Assembly (NCBI GenBank): GCA_951813015.1
Contig: CATOTG010000006.1
Coordinates: 1,108,720-1,172,719 of the forward strand
Direction of reading: 5' to 3'
DNA from: an uncultured Thermoanaerobaculia bacterium
GTDB taxonomy: Bacteria > Acidobacteriota > Thermoanaerobaculia > Multivoradales > Multivoraceae
Length of the DNA: 64,000 nt
Shown here: positions 13,280 through 21,514 of the stretch, in pieces
Layout: every line of letters begins with the position of its first letter
Position numbering within the stretch: the first letter of the stretch is position 1
Position numbers and translations under genes: made by a program
The notes under the pieces: model-generated
The model's database searches: none
Seen by the model: the letters and a program-made list of their open reading frames with translations, nothing else
What the model was told of the DNA's origin: nothing

Positions 13280-13678
13280 ATGACCATGACCGACCCCATC
13301 GCGGATCTGCTGACCACGATTCGCAACGCCCTGATCGTCAAGCACGATCAGACCGAGTCGCCGGCTTCGAAGCAGAAGATCGCGCTGTGCCGCGTGCTGC
13401 GGGACCAGGGCTACATCAGCCACTACGAGGTCTGCGATTCGCCGCCGGGCAGGACGCTCCGGATCTTCCTGGCTTACAGCAAGGAGGGTGTGCCGACGAT
13501 CACCAAGGTGCGGAAGATCAGCAAGCCCGGGCGCAGGATTTATCGGGGCGCCGACGATCTGAAGCCGGTTCTGAACGGGCTGGGTGTCGCGATCCTGTCG
13601 ACCTCGAAGGGTCTGCTCACGGATTCCCAGGCCCGGAGCCAGCGCGTGGGCGGCGAAGTTCTCTGCGAGGTGTACTAG
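13280..13678 (+). CDS. rpsH: 30S ribosomal protein S8
   Basis: S8 is a primary 16S rRNA binder in the central domain and, in enterics, the translational repressor of the spc operon. It is 132 residues, starting [17 protein letters not shown]. The C-terminal RNA-contact segment, read as [19 protein letters not shown], matches the family. The ATG at 13280 is favoured over the next one at 13286 by family starts; the longer open frame upstream shadows rplE. The stop codon is directly followed by the rplF ATG. Confidence 0.97.
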   Translation: MTMTDPIADLLTTIRNALIVKHDQTESPASKQKIALCRVLRDQGYISHYEVCDSPPGRTLRIFLAYSKEGVPTITKVRKISKPGRRIYRGADDLKPVLNGLGVAILSTSKGLLTDSQARSQRVGGEVLCEVY

Positions 13679-14221
13679 ATGTCGCGCATAGGAAAGACGC
13701 CGATTGCACTGCCGGACACGGCGAAAGTCGCGGTGAACGGCGGCACGGTAACCATCGAGGGTCCGAAGGGGAAGCTGGAACAGCCGCTCCAGCCCGGCAT
13801 CGAGGTCCGGATGGAGGATGGCGTCGTCACGCTGCACCGTTCGGGCTCGAGCGGACCGGAGAGGGCTCTGCACGGGCTGGCTCGCGCGCTGCTCGCGAAC
13901 GCCGTCGTGGGCGTCACCGAGGGCTTCCGGCGAGAGCTGGAGATCGTCGGCGTTGGCTACCGGGGAGAGGTCAAGGGGCGCGAAATCCACCTGGCGCTCG
14001 GCTACTCCCACCCCGTGGTCTACTCGATTCCGGACGGAATCGACGTTTCCATCGACGATCGGGCGAACCGGATTGCCGTTTCCGGCATCGACAAGCAGCA
14101 GGTCGGGCAGGTAGCGGCCGACCTGCGCAGCCTGCGCAAGCCGGATGCGTACAAGGGCAAGGGCATCCGGTACAGCGACGAGGTCATCCGGCTCAAGGTC
14201 GGCAAGGCGGCGACGGTCTAG
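13679..14221 (+). CDS. rplF: 50S ribosomal protein L6
   Basis: L6 sits near the factor-binding site and the sarcin-ricin loop. It is 180 residues, starting [17 protein letters not shown]. It has the duplicated L6 fold, with the second copy ending in [22 protein letters not shown], the family signature. Its ATG immediately follows the rpsH stop (TAGATG) with no spacer, so its ribosome site lies inside rpsH. Confidence 0.97.
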   Translation: MSRIGKTPIALPDTAKVAVNGGTVTIEGPKGKLEQPLQPGIEVRMEDGVVTLHRSGSSGPERALHGLARALLANAVVGVTEGFRRELEIVGVGYRGEVKGREIHLALGYSHPVVYSIPDGIDVSIDDRANRIAVSGIDKQQVGQVAADLRSLRKPDAYKGKGIRYSDEVIRLKVGKAATV

Positions 14222-14262
14222 ACACTTTGGTACGAAGTCAGGGAAACAGGGACATCGAGGAA

Positions 14263-14649
14263 ATGAGCGACCTGCGCAGAAAGAGAACATTGGACCGGAG
14301 CCGTCGTCGGCGCCGGGCGCGCTACCGGGTCCGAAAGAGGATCCGGGGCTCCGAGGAGCGGCCGCGTCTGGCTGTCCACAAGAGCCGCCGGCACATCTAC
14401 GCCCAACTGATCGACGATCGGGCGGGACACACCCTGGCCTTCGCGAGTTCGCTGGAGCCGGGAGTCTGCGGGGAGTTGGAAGGCTCGACGGGAAGCTGCA
14501 GCGCGGCGCAGGCGGTGGGCGAGGCGCTGGCGGCGCGCGCGAAGGAGCGGGGCGTGCAATCCGTGATCTTCGACCGCGGCGGCTTTCTCTACCACGGCCG
14601 AATCCGGGCGCTGGCGGACAGCGCTCGCGCCGGAGGCCTCAAGTTCTGA
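14263..14649 (+). CDS. rplR: 50S ribosomal protein L18
   Basis: L18 binds 5S rRNA and anchors it to the 50S subunit. It is 128 residues, slightly longer than the common 117-122. After an arginine-rich N-terminus comes the core [21 protein letters not shown], ending in [20 protein letters not shown]. The ATG at 14263 follows GAGGAA. The frame is open upstream only as a shadow of rplF. It is followed by rpsE after 46 bp. Confidence 0.96.
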   Translation: MSDLRRKRTLDRSRRRRRARYRVRKRIRGSEERPRLAVHKSRRHIYAQLIDDRAGHTLAFASSLEPGVCGELEGSTGSCSAAQAVGEALAARAKERGVQSVIFDRGGFLYHGRIRALADSARAGGLKF

Positions 14650-14695
14650 TGCAGCAGGGAAGCGAAGGAGCGAACATTGGCTAGGGACGTGAACA

Positions 14696-15262
14696 GTGGC
14701 TAGAAGAGACATCGATCTCGACAGCGAGTTCTTCGAGCAGGTTGTCGACATCAACCGGGTGACGAAGGTCGTCAAGGGCGGCAAGAATTTCTCCTTTACC
14801 GCACTCGTCGTGATCGGCGACGGCGCCGGCCGCGTCGGCTACGGCTCGGGCAAGGCGAAGGAGGTCCCATCCGCGATTCGCAAGGGGATTCAGATCGCCA
14901 AGCGCAACCTGGTCCATGTGCCGCTGGCTGGAACGACGATCCCGCACGAGACGGTGGGCGTGTTCGGCGCCGGTCGGGTGATGCTGAAACCGGCTTCCGA
15001 AGGAACCGGGGTCATCGCCGGCGGCCCGGTGCGGGCGGTGGTCGAGGGCGCCGGCATTCAGGACATCCTGACCAAGTCGCTCGGGACGACGAACCCGCAG
15101 AACGTCGTCAAGGCGACTTTCGCCGGGCTGCTGTCCCTGCGCAACGAGGAGCAGGTCAGGACGCTGCGTGGGCTGGATTCGCTGGACGGCGCGTCGATCA
15201 ACGGAGACCGGGAAGGAGCCGAGAGTGGCTGGCAGAACGATACGGATTCAGCAGGTGCGTAG
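14696..15262 (+). CDS. rpsE: 30S ribosomal protein S5
   Basis: S5 lines the mRNA entry pore and influences decoding accuracy. It is 188 residues starting on GTG at 14696, somewhat longer than the usual 160-170. Conserved blocks: [20 protein letters not shown], the glycine-rich [18 protein letters not shown], and [18 protein letters not shown]. The extra C-terminal residues run into rpmD, whose start lies 38 bp inside this gene, so the tail ([12 protein letters not shown]) is encoded by the overlap and may be dispensable. Confidence 0.96.
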   Translation: MARRDIDLDSEFFEQVVDINRVTKVVKGGKNFSFTALVVIGDGAGRVGYGSGKAKEVPSAIRKGIQIAKRNLVHVPLAGTTIPHETVGVFGAGRVMLKPASEGTGVIAGGPVRAVVEGAGIQDILTKSLGTTNPQNVVKATFAGLLSLRNEEQVRTLRGLDSLDGASINGDREGAESGWQNDTDSAGA

Positions 15263-15422
15263 CGCGATCGGCAGGCCGAGACCGCAGCGCGAGGTTCTGC
15301 GCGGTCTCGGCTTGAGGCGCATTCGCCACATCGTCGAGCGGGAGGACTCCCAGGCGGTGCGGGGCATGGTGCGGAAGATTCCCCACCTGGTCCGGATCGT
15401 GGTGGACTCCGAGGAGAACTGA
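15225..15422 (+). CDS. rpmD: 50S ribosomal protein L30
   Basis: L30 is a small peripheral 50S protein. From the GTG at 15225 it is 65 residues ([18 protein letters not shown]), typical for the family, with the later [21 protein letters not shown]. This GTG is chosen because a strong GGAAGGAG lies at 15211-15218 with good spacing. The gene overlaps the end of rpsE by 38 bp, a larger overlap than elsewhere in the cluster. rplO starts two bases after its stop. Confidence 0.93.
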   Translation: MAGRTIRIQQVRSAIGRPRPQREVLRGLGLRRIRHIVEREDSQAVRGMVRKIPHLVRIVVDSEEN

Positions 15423-15423
15423 C

Positions 15424-15858
15424 ATGAAGCTCCACGAACTCAAACCGGCGCCGGGAAGCCGCCGTCCGCGCAAGCGGGTCGGGCGTGGACCGGGATCCGG
15501 TACGGGCAAGACCGCCGGGCGTGGCCACAAGGGCCAGCGCTCGCGCGCGGGATTCTCGCGGCGCGCCGGCTTCGAGGGCGGCCAGATGCCGCTTGTGCGG
15601 CGCGTCCCGAAACGCGGGTTCACCAACATCTTCCGCACCGAGTACACGGTGATCAACGTCGGCGACCTGGACGGTCTCGGCGAAGTGGTCGACATGGAAC
15701 TCCTCGTTTCCCACGGCCGTGTGCGCCGGGGCATGAGGCTGAAGGTTCTGGGGGCAGGCGATGCACCGGCCGGGGTAACCGTCCGGGCGCACCGCTTCAG
15801 CGCATCCGCGCGCGCCAAGATCGAAGGCGCCGGCGGCGCCTGCGAAGAGATCGCCTGA
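15424..15858 (+). CDS. rplO: 50S ribosomal protein L15
   Basis: L15 is a late-assembly 50S protein with a long extended N-terminal tail that threads through 23S rRNA. It is 144 residues, starting [22 protein letters not shown], with the glycine-rich [20 protein letters not shown] tail and [15 protein letters not shown]. The C-terminal globular domain ([17 protein letters not shown]) is typical. It is followed by secY after 12 bp. Confidence 0.97.
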   Translation: MKLHELKPAPGSRRPRKRVGRGPGSGTGKTAGRGHKGQRSRAGFSRRAGFEGGQMPLVRRVPKRGFTNIFRTEYTVINVGDLDGLGEVVDMELLVSHGRVRRGMRLKVLGAGDAPAGVTVRAHRFSASARAKIEGAGGACEEIA

Positions 15859-15870
15859 GGGAGCTGGCAA

Positions 15871-17256
15871 GTGGGCGTCGAGAGTTTTCGCAACATCTTC
15901 GCGATTCCGGATCTCCGGAAGCGCGTGTTGTTCATGTTCGGCCTGCTGGCCGTGTACCGCATCGGCTGCATCATTCCGACGCCGGGGATCGATCCCCAGG
16001 CTCTGCTCGAGTTCATGGAACAGATGCAGGGCACCGTGCTGGGGTTCGTCAACACGTTCACCGGCGGCAGCCTGGGCCGGGTGGCGATCTTCGCGCTCGG
16101 CATCATGCCGTACATCTCGGCGTCCATCATTCTGCAGTTGCTGACCGTGGTCTGGCCGTACCTCGAGAAGCTCTCGAAGGAAGGCGAGATGGGCCGGCGG
16201 AAGATCACCCAGTACACGCGGTACGGCACGGTGGTCATCTCGATCATTCAGGCCACGAGCATCGCCTTCTTCCTGGAGAACCTGACCTCGCCGGGAGGCG
16301 CGCCCCTGGTCTTCAACCCGGGTCTCGGGTTCAAGTTCATGACCGTGCTCTCGCTGACCACGGGCTGCGCCTTCGTCATGTGGCTGGGCGAGCAGATCAG
16401 CGAGCGGGGTATCGGCAACGGCATCTCCCTGATCATCTTCGCCGGCATCGTGGTGGGCCTGCCGGGCGCCGTCCTGACGCTCTTCGGCCAGATGCAGAGC
16501 GGCGCGATGTCCCTGCTCAAGATCCTCTTCCTGTCGGCCTTCATGCTCGTGGTCGTTGCCTTCATCGTCTACATGGAGCGGGCGCAGCGGCGTATCCCGG
16601 TGCAGTACGCCAAGCGGATCGTCGGCCGGCGCCAGTACGGCGGCCAGAGCACCTACCTGCCCCTGCGGGTGAACACCGGCGGCGTGATTCCGGTCATCTT
16701 CGCGAGTTCCGTGGTCACCGTGCCGGCCACCGTCGCGGGCATGATCCAGTACGAGCCGATCCAGCGGATCGCCACCGCGCTGCAGTGGGGTCAGCCGATC
16801 TACTACCTGTTCTACGTGGCGGCGATCATCTTCTTCTCGTACTTCTACGTCTCGATCATCTTCAATCCGAACGATCTTGCCGAGAACATGCGCAAGTACG
16901 GCGGGTTCATTCCCGGCATCCGCTCCGGCAGGCGCACTTCGGAGTACATCGACAAGGTGCTGACGCGGTTGACCCTGGTCGGTTCTCTCTACCTGGCGGG
17001 CGTTTCGGTGTTGCCGGAGTTCCTGATCGCCGGCTTCAAGGTCGGTGGCCTTCCGTTCGTTGGCGCTACCCTGGACCGGGTCGCGCCGCTCTGGCTGACC
17101 GAGGGCATGGGGATCAACTTCTACTTCGGCGGCACGTCGCTCCTGATCGTCGTCAGCGTGGCGATGGACACCCTGCAACAGATCGAGAGCCAGCTCGTGA
17201 TGCGCAACTACGAGGGCTTCATGAAGCGGGGCCGGATCCGAGGCCGCCGTGGGTGA
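15871..17256 (+). CDS. secY: Protein translocase subunit SecY
   Basis: SecY is the channel of the Sec translocon in the cytoplasmic membrane. It is 461 residues starting on GTG at 15871 and has about ten hydrophobic segments. Landmarks include ALGIMPYISASIILQLLTVV in the second segment, the cytoplasmic loop RRIPVQYAKRIVGRRQYGG, where ribosome and SecA bind, and LRVNTGGVIPVIFASS. The last eight bases overlap adk. The order L15-SecY-Adk-Map-IF1 is the conserved spc arrangement. Confidence 0.98.
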   Translation: MGVESFRNIFAIPDLRKRVLFMFGLLAVYRIGCIIPTPGIDPQALLEFMEQMQGTVLGFVNTFTGGSLGRVAIFALGIMPYISASIILQLLTVVWPYLEKLSKEGEMGRRKITQYTRYGTVVISIIQATSIAFFLENLTSPGGAPLVFNPGLGFKFMTVLSLTTGCAFVMWLGEQISERGIGNGISLIIFAGIVVGLPGAVLTLFGQMQSGAMSLLKILFLSAFMLVVVAFIVYMERAQRRIPVQYAKRIVGRRQYGGQSTYLPLRVNTGGVIPVIFASSVVTVPATVAGMIQYEPIQRIATALQWGQPIYYLFYVAAIIFFSYFYVSIIFNPNDLAENMRKYGGFIPGIRSGRRTSEYIDKVLTRLTLVGSLYLAGVSVLPEFLIAGFKVGGLPFVGATLDRVAPLWLTEGMGINFYFGGTSLLIVVSVAMDTLQQIESQLVMRNYEGFMKRGRIRGRRG

Positions 17257-17821
17257 TTCTCTGCGCATCGTACTGCTCGGGGCGCCGGGTTGCGGCAAGG
17301 GAACCCAGGCCGCGCGCCTGGAAGTGTCGCTCGGCGTGCCGGCAATCTCGACCGGCGACATGCTGCGGGCCGCGGTGGCGGCTGGCAGCGAGTTGGGTCA
17401 GCGGGTGGAGGGTCTGATGGCGTCCGGCGCCCTGGTCGACGACGGCTTGATGGCCGAGGTGGTCCGCGACCGTCTGGCCCAGGACGACGCCGCGGACGGG
17501 TTTCTGCTCGACGGCTATCCGCGCACCGCGCCGCAGGCCGGGACCCTCGAGGAGATCCTGAACGGTCGCAAGCTCAACCACGTGGTGACGATCGATGTTC
17601 CCGACGAGGTGCTGGTTCAACGGATTGTCCTGAGGGGCCGCGGCGCGGATGACCGGGAAGAAGTCGTGCGCGAACGGTTGCAGGTTTACGCCGCGCAGAC
17701 ACAACCCCTGATCGCTCACTACGAGCGCCTTGGCCTGCTGCGTCGGGTCAACGGCAACGTCGGCATCGAACAGGTGACTGCGGCGATCGAGTCGGCGCTG
17801 GCCGAAGGCGGAGCCGCCTGA
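17249..17821 (+). CDS. adk: Adenylate kinase, short-LID form
   Basis: Catalyses ATP + AMP to 2 ADP, balancing cytoplasmic adenylates. The GTG start at 17249 lies eight bases inside secY and gives 190 residues. The P-loop GAPGCGKGTQ (about 11-20) and DGYPRTAPQAG (normally DGFPRT) are clear. The LID region is short (RGRGADDREEVVRERL) and has no zinc-binding cysteines, so this is the short variant. The stop overlaps the map ATG (TGATG). Confidence 0.95.
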   Translation: MGDSLRIVLLGAPGCGKGTQAARLEVSLGVPAISTGDMLRAAVAAGSELGQRVEGLMASGALVDDGLMAEVVRDRLAQDDAADGFLLDGYPRTAPQAGTLEEILNGRKLNHVVTIDVPDEVLVQRIVLRGRGADDREEVVRERLQVYAAQTQPLIAHYERLGLLRRVNGNVGIEQVTAAIESALAEGGAA

Positions 17822-18570
17822 TGGCGACTCTCAAGACACAAGAGGAACTTGACCTGATGGAGCGCGCCAACCGCATCGTTCTGGAGGTGCTGGCCTCCCT
17901 GGAACGGCGGCTGCATGCCGGAGTCACCACGCGCGAACTCGATGCTCATGCGGAGGCCTCGATTCGCGAGCGTGGCGGCCGACCGGCCTTTCTCGGTTAC
18001 CGGGGGTTTCCGGCCACCCTGTGCACCTCGGTGAACGACGTGATCGTCCACGGCATCCCGAATGATGTGCCTCTTGAGGATGGAGACATCGTCAGCATCG
18101 ACTGCGGGGTGGAGTTTTCGGGTTACTATGGCGATGCTGCGCGCACGTACCGTGTAGGTGCGGTCTCGGAGCAGGCCGCACGCTTGCTGGAAGTCACTCG
18201 CCGGGCCCTGGATGTGGCCTTGGACTGCGTGGCGCCCGGCAGGTGGCTGCACGACATCGGTCGAGCGGTTGAGCGGTACGTCAAGGATCGCGGGTACTCC
18301 GTGGTCCGTGATTTCGTCGGTCACGGCATCGGTTCAGCACTTCACGAGGAACCGGAAGTGCCGAACTACCGCCGGCGGGGTCGTGGCATCGAGTTGCGGT
18401 CAGGCATGGTCTTGGCGATTGAGCCGATGGTCAACGCCGGAAGCCGGGCGGTGAAGATGGATGGGGACGGTTGGACGGCGAGAACGAAGGATGGATCGTT
18501 GTCGGCTCACTTCGAGCACTCGGTCGCGGTGACGGAGGCCGGAGCGCGCGTACTGGGCCTGGCGGCTTGA
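17821..18570 (+). CDS. map: Methionine aminopeptidase, type I
   Basis: Removes the initiator methionine from nascent proteins using a dinuclear metal centre. It is 249 residues, a type Ia length with no N-terminal zinc-finger extension. Metal ligands are all present: D94, D105, H168, E201 and E232; the substrate histidine H77 lies in IVHGIP. The motifs [17 protein letters not shown] and the late [10 protein letters not shown] confirm the family. Its ATG shares one base with the adk stop, so coupled translation is likely. Confidence 0.97.
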   Translation: MATLKTQEELDLMERANRIVLEVLASLERRLHAGVTTRELDAHAEASIRERGGRPAFLGYRGFPATLCTSVNDVIVHGIPNDVPLEDGDIVSIDCGVEFSGYYGDAARTYRVGAVSEQAARLLEVTRRALDVALDCVAPGRWLHDIGRAVERYVKDRGYSVVRDFVGHGIGSALHEEPEVPNYRRRGRGIELRSGMVLAIEPMVNAGSRAVKMDGDGWTARTKDGSLSAHFEHSVAVTEAGARVLGLAA

Positions 18571-18607
18571 ACCAAAGAGGAAGCAAGAGGGCGAAGGGAT
18601 ACTGGGT

Positions 18608-18829
18608 TTGAAGAAAGAAGAGGCGATCGAAGTCGAGGCAATGGTGGTGGAGACACTGCCGAACGCAGTCTTCAAGGTCCAGCTTGACAACAAGCACCAG
18701 GCCTTGGCCCACATTTCGGGCAAGATGCGCAAGCACTTCATCCGGATCCTCCCGGGCGATCGCGTCCTGGTCGAACTTTCGCCCTACGACCCCGGCCGTG
18801 GCCGGATCGTGTACAGGTTGCGGACCTGA
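18608..18829 (+). CDS. infA: Translation initiation factor IF-1
   Basis: IF-1 blocks the A site of the 30S subunit during initiation. It is 73 residues, an OB fold, with the family's core [22 protein letters not shown] and [12 protein letters not shown]. The only start giving a full-length protein is TTG at 18608 (TTGAAGAAAGAAGAG), preceded by GAAGGG. A rare start codon would moderate expression. It lies between map and rpmJ, the conserved position. Confidence 0.95.
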   Translation: MKKEEAIEVEAMVVETLPNAVFKVQLDNKHQALAHISGKMRKHFIRILPGDRVLVELSPYDPGRGRIVYRLRT

Positions 18830-18859
18830 CGGCCGGTTTCGAATCGAAGGAGATCCATC

Positions 18860-18973
18860 ATGAAGGTGCGAGCGTCAGTAAAGAGGATGTGCGTGAAGTG
18901 CAAGGTGGTCCGGCGTCGCGGCGTGATCCGCGTCATCTGTGAGAACCCCAAGCACAAGCAACGGCAAGGCTGA
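18860..18973 (+). CDS. rpmJ: 50S ribosomal protein L36
   Basis: A 37-residue ribosomal protein starting [20 protein letters not shown]. It carries a complete zinc ribbon, C11-x2-C14, C27 and H32, so it is the zinc-binding (C+) form. AAGGAG at 18847-18852 precedes the ATG. It sits between infA and rpsM as in most bacteria. Zinc-dependent L36 is often backed by a zinc-free paralogue elsewhere in a genome; none is in this window. Confidence 0.96.
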   Translation: MKVRASVKRMCVKCKVVRRRGVIRVICENPKHKQRQG

Positions 18974-18994
18974 GCAGGACGGGAGAGAGTTGGA

Positions 18995-19375
18995 ATGGCG
19001 AGAATCGCAGGGATCGATCTACCGCAGAACAAACAGGTCGGCATCGGCCTCACCTACATCTACGGCATCGGCCGCTCTCGGGCGCTGGTGCTGCTGGATC
19101 AGGCGGGTGTCGCCGCCGAGGTCAAGGTCCGGGACCTGACCGAGGACGAGACCGGGCGTATTCGCCGGGTCGTTCAGGAGGCGGGGTCGGTCGAGGGAGA
19201 CCTGCGCAAGGAAGTGACCCAGAGCATCAAGCGCCTGATGGAGATCGGCAGCTACCGCGGTGTCAGACACCGCAAGGGTCTGCCGGTTCGTGGCCAGCGT
19301 ACGCACACTAACGCGCGCACCCGCAAGGGACCGCGGCGGGCTACCGTGGCCGGCAGGAAGAAGGTCGGGAAGTAG
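18995..19375 (+). CDS. rpsM: 30S ribosomal protein S13
   Basis: S13 sits at the top of the 30S head and forms bridges with L5 and the P-site tRNA. It is 126 residues, starting [21 protein letters not shown], with the helix-two-turn-helix region and the basic C-terminal tail [16 protein letters not shown]. It is the first gene of the alpha operon. The gap to rpsK is unusually long for this cluster (118 bp) and contains a long-range inverted repeat. Confidence 0.97.
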   Translation: MARIAGIDLPQNKQVGIGLTYIYGIGRSRALVLLDQAGVAAEVKVRDLTEDETGRIRRVVQEAGSVEGDLRKEVTQSIKRLMEIGSYRGVRHRKGLPVRGQRTHTNARTRKGPRRATVAGRKKVGK

Positions 19376-19394
19376 GCGAGAGAGGGGTACCTAT

Positions 19395-19490
19395 GTGTTG
19401 TGTCGCCGACAGCGGCTCACAGGCGGCCGACATGATAGTACCCACGCCATAGCTGGCTTCATCTGGCAAACCAAAGCGGAGACACAACAC
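19395..19490 (+). promoter_or_regulatory. Long-range inverted repeat in the rpsK leader
   Basis: The 118 bp between rpsM and rpsK hold a perfect 10-bp inverted repeat: GTGTTGTGTC at 19395-19404 and GACACAACAC at 19481-19490. The right arm begins at the last base of the rpsK Shine-Dalgarno sequence (GGAG, 19478-19481) and ends three bases before its ATG. Pairing would therefore hide the ribosome site and start region. Between the arms lie further G+C-rich complementary stretches. It looks like a leader that could regulate rpsK-rpoA-rplQ translation; this is inferred from sequence only. Confidence 0.5.
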
Positions 19491-19493
19491 TAG

Positions 19494-19871
19494 ATGGCAA
19501 AAGCGAGGAAGAAGGAAAAGCGCGTCGTGCCCCACGCCGTGGCGCACGTCAATGCGACCTTCAACAACACACTGGTCTGCATCAGCGATCCGGACGGCAA
19601 TGTCCTGACCTGGTCGTCGTCGGGCCGAAACGGTTTCAAGGGGTCCCGCAAGGGAACGCCCTTCGCGGCTCAGGTGGCCGCGCAGGCGGTGGGCTATCAG
19701 GCCAAGGACCTTGGCGTGCGGTCGGTCGACGTGTTGGTCAAGGGGCCGGGCGGCGGTCGCGAATCGGCAGTCAGGGCCCTGCAGGCCACCGGCATCAGCA
19801 TCCGATCGATCCGTGACGTGACCCCAATACCACACAACGGCTGCCGTCCTCGCAAGCGGCGTCGGGTCTGA
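19494..19871 (+). CDS. rpsK: 30S ribosomal protein S11
   Basis: S11 lies on the platform beside the E site. It is 125 residues. The conserved blocks [40 protein letters not shown] and the C-terminal [15 protein letters not shown] are all present. The next gene is rpoA; the rpsD (S4) gene that normally follows is absent. The ribosome site overlaps the right arm of an inverted repeat in the leader. Confidence 0.97.
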   Translation: MAKARKKEKRVVPHAVAHVNATFNNTLVCISDPDGNVLTWSSSGRNGFKGSRKGTPFAAQVAAQAVGYQAKDLGVRSVDVLVKGPGGGRESAVRALQATGISIRSIRDVTPIPHNGCRPRKRRRV

Positions 19872-19950
19872 GCCCGGCGTTTCGCGGCTGGACCGCACCG
19901 AGACATCACACGTTTCCACCTGGAACGCAATCGAGATAGTAGGAGTCAAC

Positions 19951-20937
19951 ATGCTCTGGAAGGGATTTCAACGCCCGAAGCGGATCGAGATCGATACCGA
20001 GACTCTGACCGACACGTACGGCAGATTCACGGCCCAGCCGTTTGAACGCGGCTTCGGCGCCACCGTGGGCAACGCATTGCGGCGTAGCCTCCTGTCGGCA
20101 ATCGAGGGCGCCGCGATTACCGCTGTGCGGATCGAGGGCGCACTGCACGAGTTCTCTTCACTCGAAGGGGTGGTCGAGGACACGACGGACATCATTCTGA
20201 ACCTGAAACAGGTGCCTCTGCGGTCCTTCGACCAGACGACACGCGTGATCACGCTGGACGTGTCAGGGCCGCGCGAGGTGACGGCCGCGGACTTCAACGG
20301 CGACCCGAGCGTCGAGATCCGCGACCCGAAGAGCAAGGTGGCGACTCTGAACGAACGGGGTCGGCTCCGCCTCGAGGCGCAGGTCAAGAACGGACGCGGC
20401 TACGTCGGCGCCGACCAAAATCTCGACGAGTCGATGGGAATCGGCTGGATTCCGCTCGACTCGGTCCATAGCCCGGTAAAACGCGTGAACTATCGCGTCG
20501 AGTCGGCGCGCCTTGGCCGGACCACCGACTACGAGCGACTGATCGTCGAGGTCTGGACGGACGGAACGGTGACACCGGAAGAGGGAATCTCCCGGGCCGG
20601 CGCCCTGCTGCGCGATCATCTGGCCATCTTCATTGACGCCGAGGAGAGCCTGGTCGTCGAAGCAGCGGCCGAGGAGGAAATCGACGGGAGCGATCTCAGC
20701 GCCATGCTCCGGAAGGAGATCGACGATCTGGATCTGAGCGTTCGTTCGGCGAACTGCCTGAGGAACGCGAACATCAATACGGTGGCCGACCTTGTCGCGC
20801 GGAGCGAGAAGGAGATGCTGGAGACGAAGAACTTCGGCCGCAAGTCGCTCGAGGAGATCCAGGAAGTGCTCGACCGGATGGGACTGTCCTTCGGCATGGA
20901 AGTTTCTGAGAACGCGGAGACCAGCGTCCAGGCCTGA
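19951..20937 (+). CDS. rpoA: RNA polymerase alpha subunit
   Basis: The alpha dimer nucleates RNA polymerase assembly, and its C-terminal domain contacts UP elements and activators. It is 328 residues. The N-terminal domain shows GFGATVGNALRRSLLSAIEG; a flexible linker follows, and then the C-terminal domain with LDLSVRSANCLRNANI and KNFGRKSLEEI. It directly follows rpsK after 79 bp, skipping the usual rpsD. A TAGGAG sits ahead of the ATG at 19951. Confidence 0.98.
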   Translation: MLWKGFQRPKRIEIDTETLTDTYGRFTAQPFERGFGATVGNALRRSLLSAIEGAAITAVRIEGALHEFSSLEGVVEDTTDIILNLKQVPLRSFDQTTRVITLDVSGPREVTAADFNGDPSVEIRDPKSKVATLNERGRLRLEAQVKNGRGYVGADQNLDESMGIGWIPLDSVHSPVKRVNYRVESARLGRTTDYERLIVEVWTDGTVTPEEGISRAGALLRDHLAIFIDAEESLVVEAAAEEEIDGSDLSAMLRKEIDDLDLSVRSANCLRNANINTVADLVARSEKEMLETKNFGRKSLEEIQEVLDRMGLSFGMEVSENAETSVQA

Positions 20938-20979
20938 GGGCCGCGGACCGCTTTCGAGCTTCCCCGGGAAGGAGCGATC

Positions 20980-21342
20980 ATGCGTCACGGAGTTGGCTAC
21001 AAGAAACTGGGTCGGACCACGGCCCACCGACGGGCAATGTTCCGCAACATGCTCGCCTCGCTGGTCGATCACGGCCGGATCCAGACGACCCTCGCCAAGG
21101 CCAAGGCCCTGCGTCCGGTCGCCGAGAAGCTCATCACCCGCAGCCGCGAGGACTCCGTCCACGCCCGGCGCCTGGTCCGCCGGTGGCTTCCCAACCGCGA
21201 CCACGTCAAGAAACTCTTCGACGAAATCGCCCCCCGCTACGCCGACCGCCCCGGCGGCTACCTCCGCATCACGAAGCTCGGCCCCCGCCGCGGCGACGCC
21301 GCCGAACGCGCCGTGATCGAGTTCGTCGACGCCGACGAGTAG
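20980..21342 (+). CDS. rplQ: 50S ribosomal protein L17
   Basis: L17 lies near the peptide-tunnel exit and is the last gene of the alpha operon. It is 120 residues, starting MRHGVGYKKLGRTTAHRRAMFRNM, a near-invariant opening, with HGRIQTTLAKAKALRPVAEKLIT. GGAAGGAG precedes the ATG. A strong palindrome follows its stop codon within 20 bp and may help end this long transcription unit. Confidence 0.97.
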   Translation: MRHGVGYKKLGRTTAHRRAMFRNMLASLVDHGRIQTTLAKAKALRPVAEKLITRSREDSVHARRLVRRWLPNRDHVKKLFDEIAPRYADRPGGYLRITKLGPRRGDAAERAVIEFVDADE

Positions 21343-21348
21343 GGAGAC

Positions 21349-21384
21349 ACCGGGTGCGCCGGCCCTCTGGCCGGCATCCGCGCC
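21349..21384. repeat. REP-like palindrome downstream of rplQ (repeat family copy 1)
   Basis: A hairpin GCCGGCC-CTCT-GGCCGGC (21358-21375) flanked by ACCGGGTGC on one side. On the minus strand it reads as a 35-36 nt block nearly identical to 43437-43472: the order is ATGCCGGCC, four loop bases, then GGCCGGCGCACCCGGT. The same palindrome with the same one-sided tail at two loci marks a dispersed element. Here it lies between the convergent ends of rplQ and the EF-G-like gene and may serve as a bidirectional terminator. The rest of the 172-bp gap is G+C-rich with no gene seen. Confidence 0.65.
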
Positions 21385-21514
21385 GTCGCGAAGCGAGCGG
21401 CCCCTGGGACATCTCCCCGGACCGCAGCAGGCGGGTGCGTCCGACACGGTCTCTGGCGCGCGCCAGCGGCGCGCACAGCGCGGCACGGCCGCGTCTCCGA
21501 ATCCGGCCGGCGAG

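Noticed and set aside
15058..17361. A 767-codon open frame antisense to rpsE-secY, and many other long antisense frames across the ribosomal cluster
   Set aside because: The sense strand carries certain conserved genes; in G+C-rich DNA, antisense frames stay open by codon bias. The translations are rich in Arg, His and Asp and match no family.
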